Part shown: positions 1-5,487 of the stretch, piece by piece
Position numbering within the stretch: position 1 is the first letter of the stretch
Layout of the letters: every line of letters begins with the position of its first letter
Source of the DNA: Candidatus Woesearchaeota archaeon
Lineage (GTDB): Archaea; Nanobdellota; Nanobdellia; SCGC-AAA011-G17; GW2011-AR17
Length of the DNA: 5,631 nt
NCBI GenBank assembly: GCA_009691355.1
Contig: SICW01000050.1
Coordinates: 1-5,631 of the forward strand
Direction: 5' to 3'
The notes under the pieces: model-generated
The model's database searches: none
What the model saw: the letters and a program-made list of their open reading frames with translations, nothing else
Told to the model about the DNA's origin: nothing
Made by a program: the position numbers and the translations under genes

Positions 1-198
1 GTAAACATAACCAGCATTGGAAATCTTGCAGCACGAGATATTCCTGTATTAATAGCTGCGAACAAAGTAGATCTAAAAAAAGCAAACATTAAAAGTATCG
101 AAGCTGCATTCCCTCAATATCCAGTGATTGGGATCTCTGCAGAACAAGGCACAAACTTAGAAGAGCTCTATGAAGCAATGATCAAAATTGTAAAATAA
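1..198 (+). CDS. Era-like small GTPase, C-terminal fragment (5' end outside window)
   Basis: The reading frame is open from the first base to TAA at 196-198, giving 65 residues of the C-terminal part of a GTPase domain. It contains the G4 guanine-specificity motif NKVD (residues 21-24 of the fragment) and a G5-like ISAEQG (residues 43-48), followed by a final helix rich in Glu and Leu (NLEELYEAM), the standard end of an Era/TrmE-like G domain. The P-loop and switch regions lie upstream and are not visible. The next gene starts 2 bases after the stop, so the two are surely cotranscribed. In archaea an Era-like GTPase is often found directly before DUF2073 and Zn-ribbon genes, and that context supports the assignment. 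Its cellular role is not established; a link to replication or ribosome function has been proposed from gene neighbourhood. No C-terminal KH domain follows, unlike bacterial Era. Confidence 0.88.
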   Translation, partial: VNITSIGNLAARDIPVLIAANKVDLKKANIKSIEAAFPQYPVIGISAEQGTNLEELYEAMIKIVK

Positions 199-200
199 AA

Positions 201-596
201 ATGCTAACCCTCCAATATATACCCTTTGCAGAAATGGAAAACCTTTCCTCAGAAAGGCGTATAGCAAAACTTCTCAGCATTGTAAAAAAGAACAAGATTG
301 TTCTCATGCAAGGGCGTCTCCGTCCTACAGAAGAAACAAGCCTTATTGAGAAAACGATGGAAGAATTAGATAAAGAATTCAAAGGTATTGAGCTCTGTAC
401 GATTTATCCTACCATAGAAAAAAATAAAAAAATGGGAAAACAAATCAAAGAAGCTATGGTAAAGATGCTTATGGGTGATAGAGAAGGCCTCACCATTATT
501 GGACCTGCAACGGTAATCAAAGAAATTAAAAGAAATCCAGATAAGATTGAACTACTCACACATAGTTATTCTAAAAGACTATTAGGGAGGAAATAA
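201..596 (+). CDS. DUF2073 family protein (COG3365-like), GTPase-associated
   Basis: This 131-residue protein of unknown biochemical function matches my recollection of the archaeal DUF2073 family in length, position and sequence style. It opens with a short beta strand (LTLQYIPF), then a helix (SSERRIAKLL) and a strand-like core 'KIVLMQGRLRPTEET' at about residues 32-46. A central Ile/Thr strand (ELCTIYP) follows, then a Lys/Met-rich helix, and 'GLTIIGPATVIKEI' at about 96-109. The C-terminus is basic (SKRLLGRK). No catalytic motif or membrane segment is visible. The ATG at 201 lies 2 bases after the GTPase stop with no Shine-Dalgarno, so translation probably depends on coupling to the upstream gene. 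Its stop shares one base with the start of the next gene (TAATG). In haloarchaea, members of this neighbourhood are called origin-associated proteins because they lie near an orc1/cdc6 gene. A role as partner of the GTPase is inference. Confidence 0.82.
   Translation: MLTLQYIPFAEMENLSSERRIAKLLSIVKKNKIVLMQGRLRPTEETSLIEKTMEELDKEFKGIELCTIYPTIEKNKKMGKQIKEAMVKMLMGDREGLTIIGPATVIKEIKRNPDKIELLTHSYSKRLLGRK
585..590 (+). promoter_or_regulatory. Strong Shine-Dalgarno for the Zn-ribbon gene
   Basis: GGGAGG lies inside the last codons of the DUF2073 gene, 5 bases before the ATG at 596. It is a near-perfect match to the archaeal anti-SD. It fixes the start of the Zn-ribbon gene and contrasts with the SD-less starts of the genes at the head of transcripts here. 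Confidence 0.85.
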
Positions 597-976
597 TGAC
601 CCACCAATGCGTTCGTTGCTCAAAACTATACCCTGCTGGATGTAAAGAACTTCTTACAGGTTGTGCTTGTGGTGGAAAATTCTTTTTCTTTGTAAAAGAT
701 GAACTGCTAGAAAAAGCAAAAGAAATTACACAACTGCTCAGCACAGAAGACAAGAAAGAACTTGAAGAAGATGTCTTAGAACTAGTTGGAAATGTAGACC
801 ACGAACAACCTATTATTCTTGATTTTGAAAGTATCCGTGTAACGAGCCCTGGAAAATATGAAATTGACCTTATTGATCTTTTCAAAGGCGACCCCCTAGT
901 TATTAAACTTGAGGAAGGGAAATACATTATTGATATTCCAAGTACTTTTCAATCTGAAAGAAAAAACAAAAAATAG
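596..976 (+). CDS. Zn-ribbon protein, DUF2072 family (COG3364-like)
   Basis: This 126-residue protein has an N-terminal zinc ribbon: CVRC at residues 5-8, C16, then CACGG at 23-27, so two Cys pairs can bind one zinc. A middle helical, acidic stretch (about 35-70) follows, and then a compact beta-rich C-terminal part (about 72-115: IILDFESIRV, KYEIDLIDLF, PLVIKL, KYIIDI). The tail is basic (SERKNKK). Ribbon plus C-terminal beta domain in about 125 residues fits the archaeal DUF2072 family, which is typically adjacent to DUF2073 and an Era-like GTPase. Zinc binding is read from the motif; nucleic-acid binding or a role near the replication origin is inference from context. The start overlaps the upstream stop by one base and has a strong Shine-Dalgarno. 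The stop at 974-976 is 2 bases from the stop of the convergent regulator gene, so the 3' ends of the two mRNAs must overlap. Confidence 0.85.
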   Translation: MTHQCVRCSKLYPAGCKELLTGCACGGKFFFFVKDELLEKAKEITQLLSTEDKKELEEDVLELVGNVDHEQPIILDFESIRVTSPGKYEIDLIDLFKGDPLVIKLEEGKYIIDIPSTFQSERKNKK

Positions 977-978
977 TT

Positions 979-1890
979 CTAAATATTTTTTGTAAGAAGA
1001 GCTCCATTCAAATCAAAAATTGTTTCTAAAAGGTATCCCTGATACAAAAGTATAGGAAAGTAAAGGCCATCCTCTTTAGAAGTGCCATTTTCAATCTTTT
1101 TTCGTAAGGCATAAAATTCCTTCCCAAAGTCCTCAACACTAGGAATATTAAAATTATAAAATAAAGTTCTATAAGAAACAAACAAAGCATTCAAATCTGA
1201 AAAATGAGCCGTAATAGAAGGAGTAGAAACTATTTTTTTATCCAAAGCCAGTTGTGCTATTTTTTTATAAAGATCACCTATTCTTTCTAATTGTTCAACA
1301 AGGTAATAAATAATATGCGGTTTATCTATCAGGATTTGTTCACCACTATTAATCACCCTTCTACAAAAATCTGCAATCCTATTAATTTGATCATCTTTGT
1401 CAACAATAGCTTTCAAAAGAACAGGATCTTTTCTTAACAATGCTTCAACAAGTTCTTGATTCATAGACTCTAAAGAATAAAACAGCCGTTTAAGATAATT
1501 CTCAAACCCCTGAGAGACTTCTTCTGTAATACTCTCAATTACCACGTAATTCTCATTTTGTTGGGTAATGACAAAGCCAACGCAAGTTCTTGCAAGAATT
1601 TGTTCAATTTTATGCAATTGTTCCTTTGTATCATAAAGAATCTTCACTCTCGTATAACCCGCTTTATAGATAGCACCAACACCACGAATCATCATACTAT
1701 CTAATGCCCGAAAATCAACTTCTAATTCCTTTGAAGAAGAAGGATGTTTATCCGTACGAACCACAATAGAATTATCTAACTCCTGAAGATGCAACTCATC
1801 TCCTTTTTGAATTTGATATTTTTTAATCCATTGAGAAGGCAAAGAAATGACATGGGTCTTCCCTCCCATAAGAATAACATTTCTTTTCAT
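979..1890 (-). CDS. AbrB-PhoU fusion protein, phosphate-uptake regulator type
   Basis: This 303-residue two-domain regulator is typical of archaea. Residues 1-47 form a SpoVT/AbrB swapped-hairpin DNA-binding domain (KTHVISLPSQWIKKYQI, GDEL, then NSIVVR). Residues about 55-120 form an intermediate alpha/beta segment. Residues about 125-300 are a helical PhoU-like domain with the metal-binding style motifs DKDDQINRIADF (164-175) and LERIGDLYKKIA (201-212); the latter is the classic E-R-[IH]-G-D PhoU signature. Only one PhoU repeat is evident, as in other archaeal fusions. PhoU proteins dampen phosphate import or signalling, and the fusion suggests direct control of DNA. No pst, phoB or phosphate permease gene is in the window, so the target is unknown. 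The ATG at 1890 has a TATA-like box about 26 bases upstream, suggesting a leaderless mRNA; AGGG at 1894-1897 is too close to be a good Shine-Dalgarno. Confidence 0.88.
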   Translation of the reverse strand: MKRNVILMGGKTHVISLPSQWIKKYQIQKGDELHLQELDNSIVVRTDKHPSSSKELEVDFRALDSMMIRGVGAIYKAGYTRVKILYDTKEQLHKIEQILARTCVGFVITQQNENYVVIESITEEVSQGFENYLKRLFYSLESMNQELVEALLRKDPVLLKAIVDKDDQINRIADFCRRVINSGEQILIDKPHIIYYLVEQLERIGDLYKKIAQLALDKKIVSTPSITAHFSDLNALFVSYRTLFYNFNIPSVEDFGKEFYALRKKIENGTSKEDGLYFPILLYQGYLLETIFDLNGALLTKNI

Positions 1891-1911
1891 ATACCCTGAG
1901 AAATGAAAGAA

Positions 1912-1920
1912 CTATAAAAA
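1912..1920 (-). promoter_or_regulatory. TATA box for the AbrB-PhoU gene
   Basis: Read on the minus strand this is TTTTTATAG, centred about 26 bases upstream of the ATG at 1890. Archaeal TATA boxes sit about 26 bases before the transcription start, so the transcript should begin at or next to the start codon (leaderless). Motif and distance are seen; function is inferred. Confidence 0.55.
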
Positions 1921-1942
1921 ACTAACTAAAAAAATAAAAAAA
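1921..1942 (-). terminator. T-rich terminator of the exported-protein gene
   Basis: On the minus strand this is an almost pure T run (T7-A-T8-AG-TTAG) starting 26 bases after the exported-protein stop, and directly after an alternative-frame TAA at 1943-1945. There is no strong stem. Archaeal intrinsic termination uses T-tracts without a hairpin, and this tract sits just before the promoter of the next gene on the same strand. Confidence 0.6.
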
Positions 1943-1968
1943 TTAAGGACTGAAACTTCTATAGAGAT

Positions 1969-2469
1969 TCAAGAAGAAATATCCAGAGTATCCACCACCA
2001 CCTGAATCTCCACAGAAGAACCACCTGAGCTTCCACCAGAAGAGCCACCAGAGTAACTTCCTGAATAAGAAGGGGCACTATACGAACCAGAAGAAGACCC
2101 ACCACTATAGGTTCCACTAGAATCATATCCCCCATAGTCTCCTCCAACATAATTTCCACTAGAATCATAATCTCCCTCATACACCATAACTTCCATCTCT
2201 CCTAATTTCTCTTCTGCAAGGCTTTCAGGAGATTGAAAACGATCAAATAATCTATCCACAAAATAGAATGGGGAATCTGGTGTTGTCCCAGCATAAGTTC
2301 CTGAATCGTAACCAGTTGCTTCTAAATATTGATATTGCGCTTCTAAAGCAGAATTATCTACAGGCTCATCTTCAACAGCATGTCCAGTAATAAGAAAATT
2401 CCAGCTATTAGATAAAGCCCCTGCCTGCACAAAAGTAACAGACAATAACATAAACACAACCAAAAACAA
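1969..2469 (-). CDS. Exported Gly/Ser/Tyr-rich protein with a short DUF5667-like segment
   Basis: The minimum reading frame from TTG at 2469 gives 166 residues. A hydrophobic stretch (FLVVFMLLSVTFVQA, residues 2-16) is a signal peptide or membrane anchor. 'NFLITGHAVEDEP' follows at 24-36, a segment I associate with exported proteins of DPANN archaea. Residues about 62-96 (TTPDSPFYFVDRLFDRF, then SPESLAEEKLGEMEVM) resemble the start of DUF5667, normally a longer helical domain. Residues 97-152 are low complexity: repeated YDSSG-x-Y-x-GG units, then SGG/SSGG. The final residues (VEIQVVVDTLDISS) do not fit that pattern and may be out of frame. The TTG start lacks the usual basic n-region. Extending in frame to an ATT at 2499 adds LKIILKKSS and is preceded by a strong Shine-Dalgarno, so I think the true protein is 176 residues, starting at 2499. 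No catalytic residues are seen; a surface role is inference. Confidence 0.72.
   Translation of the reverse strand: MFLVVFMLLSVTFVQAGALSNSWNFLITGHAVEDEPVDNSALEAQYQYLEATGYDSGTYAGTTPDSPFYFVDRLFDRFQSPESLAEEKLGEMEVMVYEGDYDSSGNYVGGDYGGYDSSGTYSGGSSSGSYSAPSYSGSYSGGSSGGSSGGSSVEIQVVVDTLDISS
2112..2169 (-). repeat. 16-bp direct repeat inside the Tyr/Gly-rich region
   Basis: TTCCACTAGAATCATA occurs at 2112-2127 and again at 2154-2169 (plus strand), exactly 42 bp apart, so the copies are in frame. They encode the two YDSSG-x-Y units of the exported protein. This points to expansion of the low-complexity region by duplication. Confidence 0.8.
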
Positions 2470-2507
2470 ACTACTCTTTTTTAAAATTATTTTTAAAATC
2501 TATGATA

Positions 2508-2514
2508 CACCTCT
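2508..2514 (-). promoter_or_regulatory. Shine-Dalgarno indicating an ATT start at 2499
   Basis: AGAGGTG on the minus strand, followed by TATC, closely matches the full archaeal SD AGGAGGTGATC. It lies 8 bases before an in-frame ATT (2499-2497) and about 38 bases before the TTG at 2469. An in-frame stop TAG (2502-2500) sits directly before the ATT, and no ATG, GTG or TTG lies between the SD and 2469. The SD therefore only makes sense for ATT or the nearby ATA (2490) or ATT (2487). Confidence 0.55.
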
Positions 2515-2518
2515 TTTT

Positions 2519-2570
2519 GATAAATATTAAATCTTAGATTAAAGTCTATAACTATTAGATATATATACCT
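2519..2570 (-). promoter_or_regulatory. Promoter region of the exported-protein gene
   Basis: Two TATA-like boxes are visible on the minus strand. One is GGTATATATATC at about 2568-2557, preceded by a purine-rich AAAA that could serve as BRE. The other is TTTAATATTTATC at about 2532-2520. The first would start transcription near 2535-2540 and leave a leader of about 40 bases including the SD; the second would start near 2500. I favour the first because it keeps the SD in the mRNA. Confidence 0.45.
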
Positions 2571-2590
2571 TTTGTAAAAACACACAAAAC

Positions 2591-2598
2591 CTTAAATA
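2591..2598 (+). promoter_or_regulatory. TATA box for the helicase gene
   Basis: CTTAAATA matches the archaeal box A and is centred about 27 bases before the ATG at 2622. There is no Shine-Dalgarno in the bases before the start, so the mRNA is probably leaderless. It shares the 122-bp intergenic region with the divergent exported-protein promoter. Confidence 0.6.
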
Positions 2599-2621
2599 AA
2601 GCAAATCTCCTGATCCAAGAA

Positions 2622-4499
2622 ATGGATTTTCTCTTCCCCCACCAAGAATATAGAAAAATTCAAGGGGCATTCATGAACCAAGTGTATACAACTTTACAAA
2701 ATAAAGGACAGCTTCTTGTACACGCACCAACAGGCATTGGCAAAACTGCATCTGCACTTTCCCCTGCACTAACCTATGTAATGAAAGAAAATAAAAGTAA
2801 AACCGTTTTCTTTCTCACATCCAGAAATACACAGCATCTTATTGCTGTAGAAACTTTAAAGAAAATAAAAACAAAATTTAATCTTAACTTTGTAGCAGTA
2901 GACATTATTGGAAAAAGAAACATGTGCAACCAACCTGGTGTACAAACCCTGCGTTCAGGTGAGTTTATTGAATTCTGTAAAGACCTCAGAGAAAAAGACC
3001 AATGCCAATATTATAGTAATATTAAACTCAAAGGAAAAGTCTCTCCAGAGGCAACAAATGTTTTGAAAAAACTCAAAGAGGAATCTCCCATGCACGTAGA
3101 AGAAATGAACAGTATCAACTTCAATGCTGACCTTTGTAGTTATGAAATTGCAGGTCTTCTTGGAAAAGAAGCGCAAGTCGTTATCGGAGATTATAATTAC
3201 ATTCTCAATCCCCACATACGAGATTCTCTGCTCAAAAGAATGAACAAAAGCCTTGGAGATTGTATTGTCATTTTTGATGAAGGCCACAATATCCCTAGTC
3301 GTGCAAGGGATTTACTCACAGCAACATTAACCAGTTTTATCATTGAAGCTGCAGCAAAGGAAACAACATCTTTAGGATATCAAGAAATTGGAAAAGACAT
3401 TCTAGAAATAAAGGCAGCCGTAGAAAGACTAGCAAAAAAGATTGCATTTGACAAACAAGAAGTCATTCTCAAAAAAGAAGATTTCATGAAAGAGATCGAA
3501 AAAATTGGGAACTATGAAGAGATCATGGGCAACTGTGTCTTTATAGCAGACCAAGTTCTAGAAACAAAAAAGAGGAGTTTTACTCAATCTGTATCCCAAT
3601 TTATGGAGTCATGGATAGGGCCAGAAGAAGGTTTCGTTCGCATACTTGGACGAGGAACCTCCAAAATGGGCAAAGACGTCATTAATTTATCGTATCGTTG
3701 TCTTGATCCAGCTATAGGTCTCAAGGGATTAATGCAAGAAGCACACGCTGTGGTAGTCATGTCAGGGACCTTAACCCCTATAGAAATGTACGCAGACTTG
3801 TTAGGGGTAGACCAAAAAATAGCAATTACTATTGAATACCAAAATCCTTTTCCCACAGAGAATAGGTTAAACATTATTGTTCCAGATACTTCCACAAAAT
3901 ATCAATCTCGTACAACTATGATGTGGGAAGCAATTGCAAGAAAATGTGCCGATATCACCACAAATATTCCTGGAAACTCCATTATTTTTTTTCCAAGCTA
4001 TGCCATTTTAGAAAATGTCTATGATTTTCTTCGTGAGAAATCCACAAAGACTATTTTTATTGAAGATGCGGAGTTAAGCAAAGAACAAAGAGGAGATCTC
4101 TTAGAACGTTTCAAAGACTACAAAGCCACAGGAGCAATTCTTTTAGGTGTTGCAGGGGGGAGTTTTGCAGAGGGTGTTGATCTCCCTGGAGATCTCTTAA
4201 AAGGAGTCATTGTTGTGGGACTTCCATTAGCACGTCCAGATCTAGAAACTCAAGAGCTCATAAATTACTATGATCGTCGTTTTAGTAAAGGCTGGGATTA
4301 TGGCTATACCATCCCTGCAATAATTAAAACACTGCAAAGTGCAGGCCGATGTATACGAAGTGAAACTGACCGTGGTGTTGTTATTTTTATGGATGAAAGG
4401 TATGTCTGGCAAAATTACAAAAAGTGTTTCTCACCAGATATGCACATGAAGATAGAAAAAGATCCTTTACCCTTGATCAAAGATTTTTTTAAAAACTAA
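2622..4499 (+). CDS. XPD/Rad3 (DinG-like) Fe-S DNA helicase
   Basis: This 625-residue superfamily 2 helicase is slightly longer than typical archaeal XPD (about 550-620). Motifs in order: Walker A APTGIGKT (35-42, K41); motif Ia region FFLTSRNT (63-70); four cysteines for a 4Fe-4S cluster at C102, C119, C128 and C172, with spacing close to archaeal XPD; Walker B/motif II DEGH (219-222); MSGTLTP (380-386); GGSFAEGVDLPG, motif V (512-523); and QSAGRCIRS, motif VI (572-580). The segment between about 230 and 340 corresponds to the Arch domain. XPD enzymes unwind DNA 5' to 3' using ATP and act in repair; in archaea the repair partners are uncertain. Motif II reads DEGH instead of the usual DEAH. 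All motifs are intact. The gene stands alone, and its TAA overlaps the stop of the reverse small gene. XPD versus archaeal DinG-type naming cannot be settled by eye. Confidence 0.93.
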   Translation: MDFLFPHQEYRKIQGAFMNQVYTTLQNKGQLLVHAPTGIGKTASALSPALTYVMKENKSKTVFFLTSRNTQHLIAVETLKKIKTKFNLNFVAVDIIGKRNMCNQPGVQTLRSGEFIEFCKDLREKDQCQYYSNIKLKGKVSPEATNVLKKLKEESPMHVEEMNSINFNADLCSYEIAGLLGKEAQVVIGDYNYILNPHIRDSLLKRMNKSLGDCIVIFDEGHNIPSRARDLLTATLTSFIIEAAAKETTSLGYQEIGKDILEIKAAVERLAKKIAFDKQEVILKKEDFMKEIEKIGNYEEIMGNCVFIADQVLETKKRSFTQSVSQFMESWIGPEEGFVRILGRGTSKMGKDVINLSYRCLDPAIGLKGLMQEAHAVVVMSGTLTPIEMYADLLGVDQKIAITIEYQNPFPTENRLNIIVPDTSTKYQSRTTMMWEAIARKCADITTNIPGNSIIFFPSYAILENVYDFLREKSTKTIFIEDAELSKEQRGDLLERFKDYKATGAILLGVAGGSFAEGVDLPGDLLKGVIVVGLPLARPDLETQELINYYDRRFSKGWDYGYTIPAIIKTLQSAGRCIRSETDRGVVIFMDERYVWQNYKKCFSPDMHMKIEKDPLPLIKDFFKN

Positions 4500-4839
4500 T
4501 CCTGCACTTTTTGAACAAGTCCATAAGCATCCGTTCTATAGGGGTTATGTACACTAGCTCGGGACCAATTTGGGCTAGTACTTATAGGTCCACCAGTTCT
4601 AAGATCAACAAGAAAGTGAGAATCTTCACCAACTAGAAAATCATCAAATGTCCATGTATTTCCATACATATCTCGTATAAATCCAGGACTGCTTGACTAT
4701 CCGAAACAGCTCTTATTTCTAAACTATCATCATAACATGACTGTCTAGAAGGATGATCAGAACAAAGAGGGCCATAAGGATCTTGACCATAGACTCTTCT
4801 TCGTCTCTCAACGTTTCTTATTTGAGCAGATGTAAGCAT
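4496..4839 (-). pseudogene. Small unknown gene interrupted by a -1 frameshift
   Basis: From ATG at 4839 the frame runs 68 codons to a stop at 4633-4635. The sequence shifts sense near codon 54. The overlapping frame, open from after TAG at 4697-4699 to TAG at 4496-4498, encodes a protein-like continuation (FIRDMYGNTWTFDDF, FLVDLRTGG, TSPNWSRASVHNPYRTD). Adding one T to the TTT at 4681-4679 joins them into exactly 114 codons with a smooth junction (DSQAVLD-FIRDMYGNTW). The restored protein has a basic N-terminal helix (NVERRRRVYG, 9-18), two cysteines (C26, C35), and an aromatic, Asp/Gly-rich C-terminal half. It has no signal peptide or membrane segment, and I do not recognise the family. It has a convincing promoter and its stop overlaps the helicase stop, which argues it was a real gene. 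It may be a recent pseudogene, a sequencing error, or a programmed frameshift. Confidence 0.7.
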
Positions 4840-4861
4840 AACCTAAAAGAATAGTCTCAGA

Positions 4862-4872
4862 TATTTAAATAT
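4862..4872 (-). promoter_or_regulatory. TATA box for the frameshifted small gene
   Basis: On the minus strand GGAAATATTTAAATAT combines a BRE-like GGAAA with a strong TATTTAAATAT box centred about 27 bases before the ATG at 4839. The expected start is at the ATG, i.e. leaderless. This is the best-looking promoter in the window although the gene behind it is broken. Confidence 0.6.
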
Positions 4873-4887
4873 TTCCTATATAGCAAG

Positions 4888-4897
4888 CTTTATTAAA
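4888..4897 (+). promoter_or_regulatory. Possible TATA box for the HTH-PIN pair
   Basis: CTTTATTAAA lies about 26 bases before the ATG at 4918, suitable for a leaderless or near-leaderless mRNA. A weak Shine-Dalgarno, AGGA at 4909-4912, is 5 bases before the ATG, so a short leader is also possible if transcription starts from TATATAG at about 4877. Confidence 0.4.
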
Positions 4898-4917
4898 ACT
4901 CTAGCCATAGGAAAAGT

Positions 4918-5487
4918 ATGCAAACAGAGGTAAAAAAAGACATCCTCATAGTATTAAAAAAAGTCCAGCCACTTCTTCAAAAACAGGATATTGGAAAATT
5001 AAAGTCATTAAGTAACTTAACGATACATAATGCAGGTATTTTTCAAGAACCAGACTCTATTTCCCTATCGGTTATAATTTTTTCATTATCTAAAATATTC
5101 AACAGACCGAGATTAACAGAAAATCCAGCAACAGGTAAATTTAAAGATGAAATCAGTGCAGAATTATTGATTGCAAAGAATTCGCTAGAAGGAAACAACG
5201 AAAAAGAATACCACAACGCAATTCGAAGAATCATTCAAAAGATTTCTGGCTTTGAAAAAAAGTTTGGCATGTACATCACACAAGTCCTTCAACATGCAAA
5301 GATAAAACGTGGAGGGCGCATCTATGAGCACGGTTTCTCTACTGGAAGAGCAGCACAAATACTGGGAATCTCCTCTTGGGAATTAATGAGTTATTTAGGA
5401 GAAACAAAAATAAATAATATCAGCAAGGGAACAAGTGTTTCTACAAAGGATCGTCTACAATTAGCAAGGAGATTATTTTCAGTATGA
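4918..5487 (+). CDS. Helical protein with C-terminal HTH-like segment, partner of a PIN protein
   Basis: This 189-residue protein appears soluble. Residues 1-35 form an amphipathic Lys-rich helix (KKDILIVLKKVQPLLQK). Residues 45-62 are a second hydrophobic helix. Residues about 75-130 are helical, with a Glu/Lys-rich pair of helices. Residues 141-163 (STGRAAQILGISSWELMSYL) look like a helix-turn-helix: 'GRAAQILGIS' is the pattern of UPF0175-type antitoxins and other small regulators, with an LG turn between helices. The end (STKDRLQLARRLFSV) is basic. The stop overlaps the start of a PIN-domain gene in ATGA, a hallmark of translational coupling. This suggests an antitoxin or regulator controlling the PIN RNase, but the protein is about twice the size of a usual VapB or UPF0175 antitoxin. 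The N-terminal 130 residues match no family I recognise. DNA or RNA binding is inferred from the HTH-like pattern. Confidence 0.7.
   Translation: MQTEVKKDILIVLKKVQPLLQKQDIGKLKSLSNLTIHNAGIFQEPDSISLSVIIFSLSKIFNRPRLTENPATGKFKDEISAELLIAKNSLEGNNEKEYHNAIRRIIQKISGFEKKFGMYITQVLQHAKIKRGGRIYEHGFSTGRAAQILGISSWELMSYLGETKINNISKGTSVSTKDRLQLARRLFSV

Noticed and set aside
571..927. Minus-strand 118-codon frame opposite the Zn-ribbon gene
   Set aside because: Its Ser/Phe-rich composition is the antisense image of the Lys/Glu-rich coding strand, and the forward gene has a strong SD and a clear zinc ribbon.
1959..2180. Minus-strand 73-codon frame rich in Leu, Val and Trp
   Set aside because: It is the shadow of the Gly-rich repeat region of the exported protein (GGT repeats read as Val/Trp) and has no signals of its own.
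2519..2621. Possible small RNA or riboswitch in the divergent intergenic region
   Set aside because: The sequence is AT-rich with TATA-like boxes but no sizeable stem or conserved aptamer pattern; promoters explain it.
2955..3895. Minus-strand frames opposite the helicase (2955-3287 and 3584-3895)
   Set aside because: Both lie fully inside an intact helicase gene with all motifs on the forward strand; no promoter or protein-like domain is seen.
4633..4839. The 68-codon frame as a complete small protein
   Set aside because: Its last residues after codon 53 (LYEICMEIHGHLMIF) read unlike the rest, while the overlapping frame gives a better continuation to a stop adjoining the helicase gene; it is better treated as a frameshifted gene.
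5043..5234. Minus-strand 63-codon frame opposite the HTH gene
   Set aside because: It is antisense to a protein-like forward frame and has no promoter or SD.
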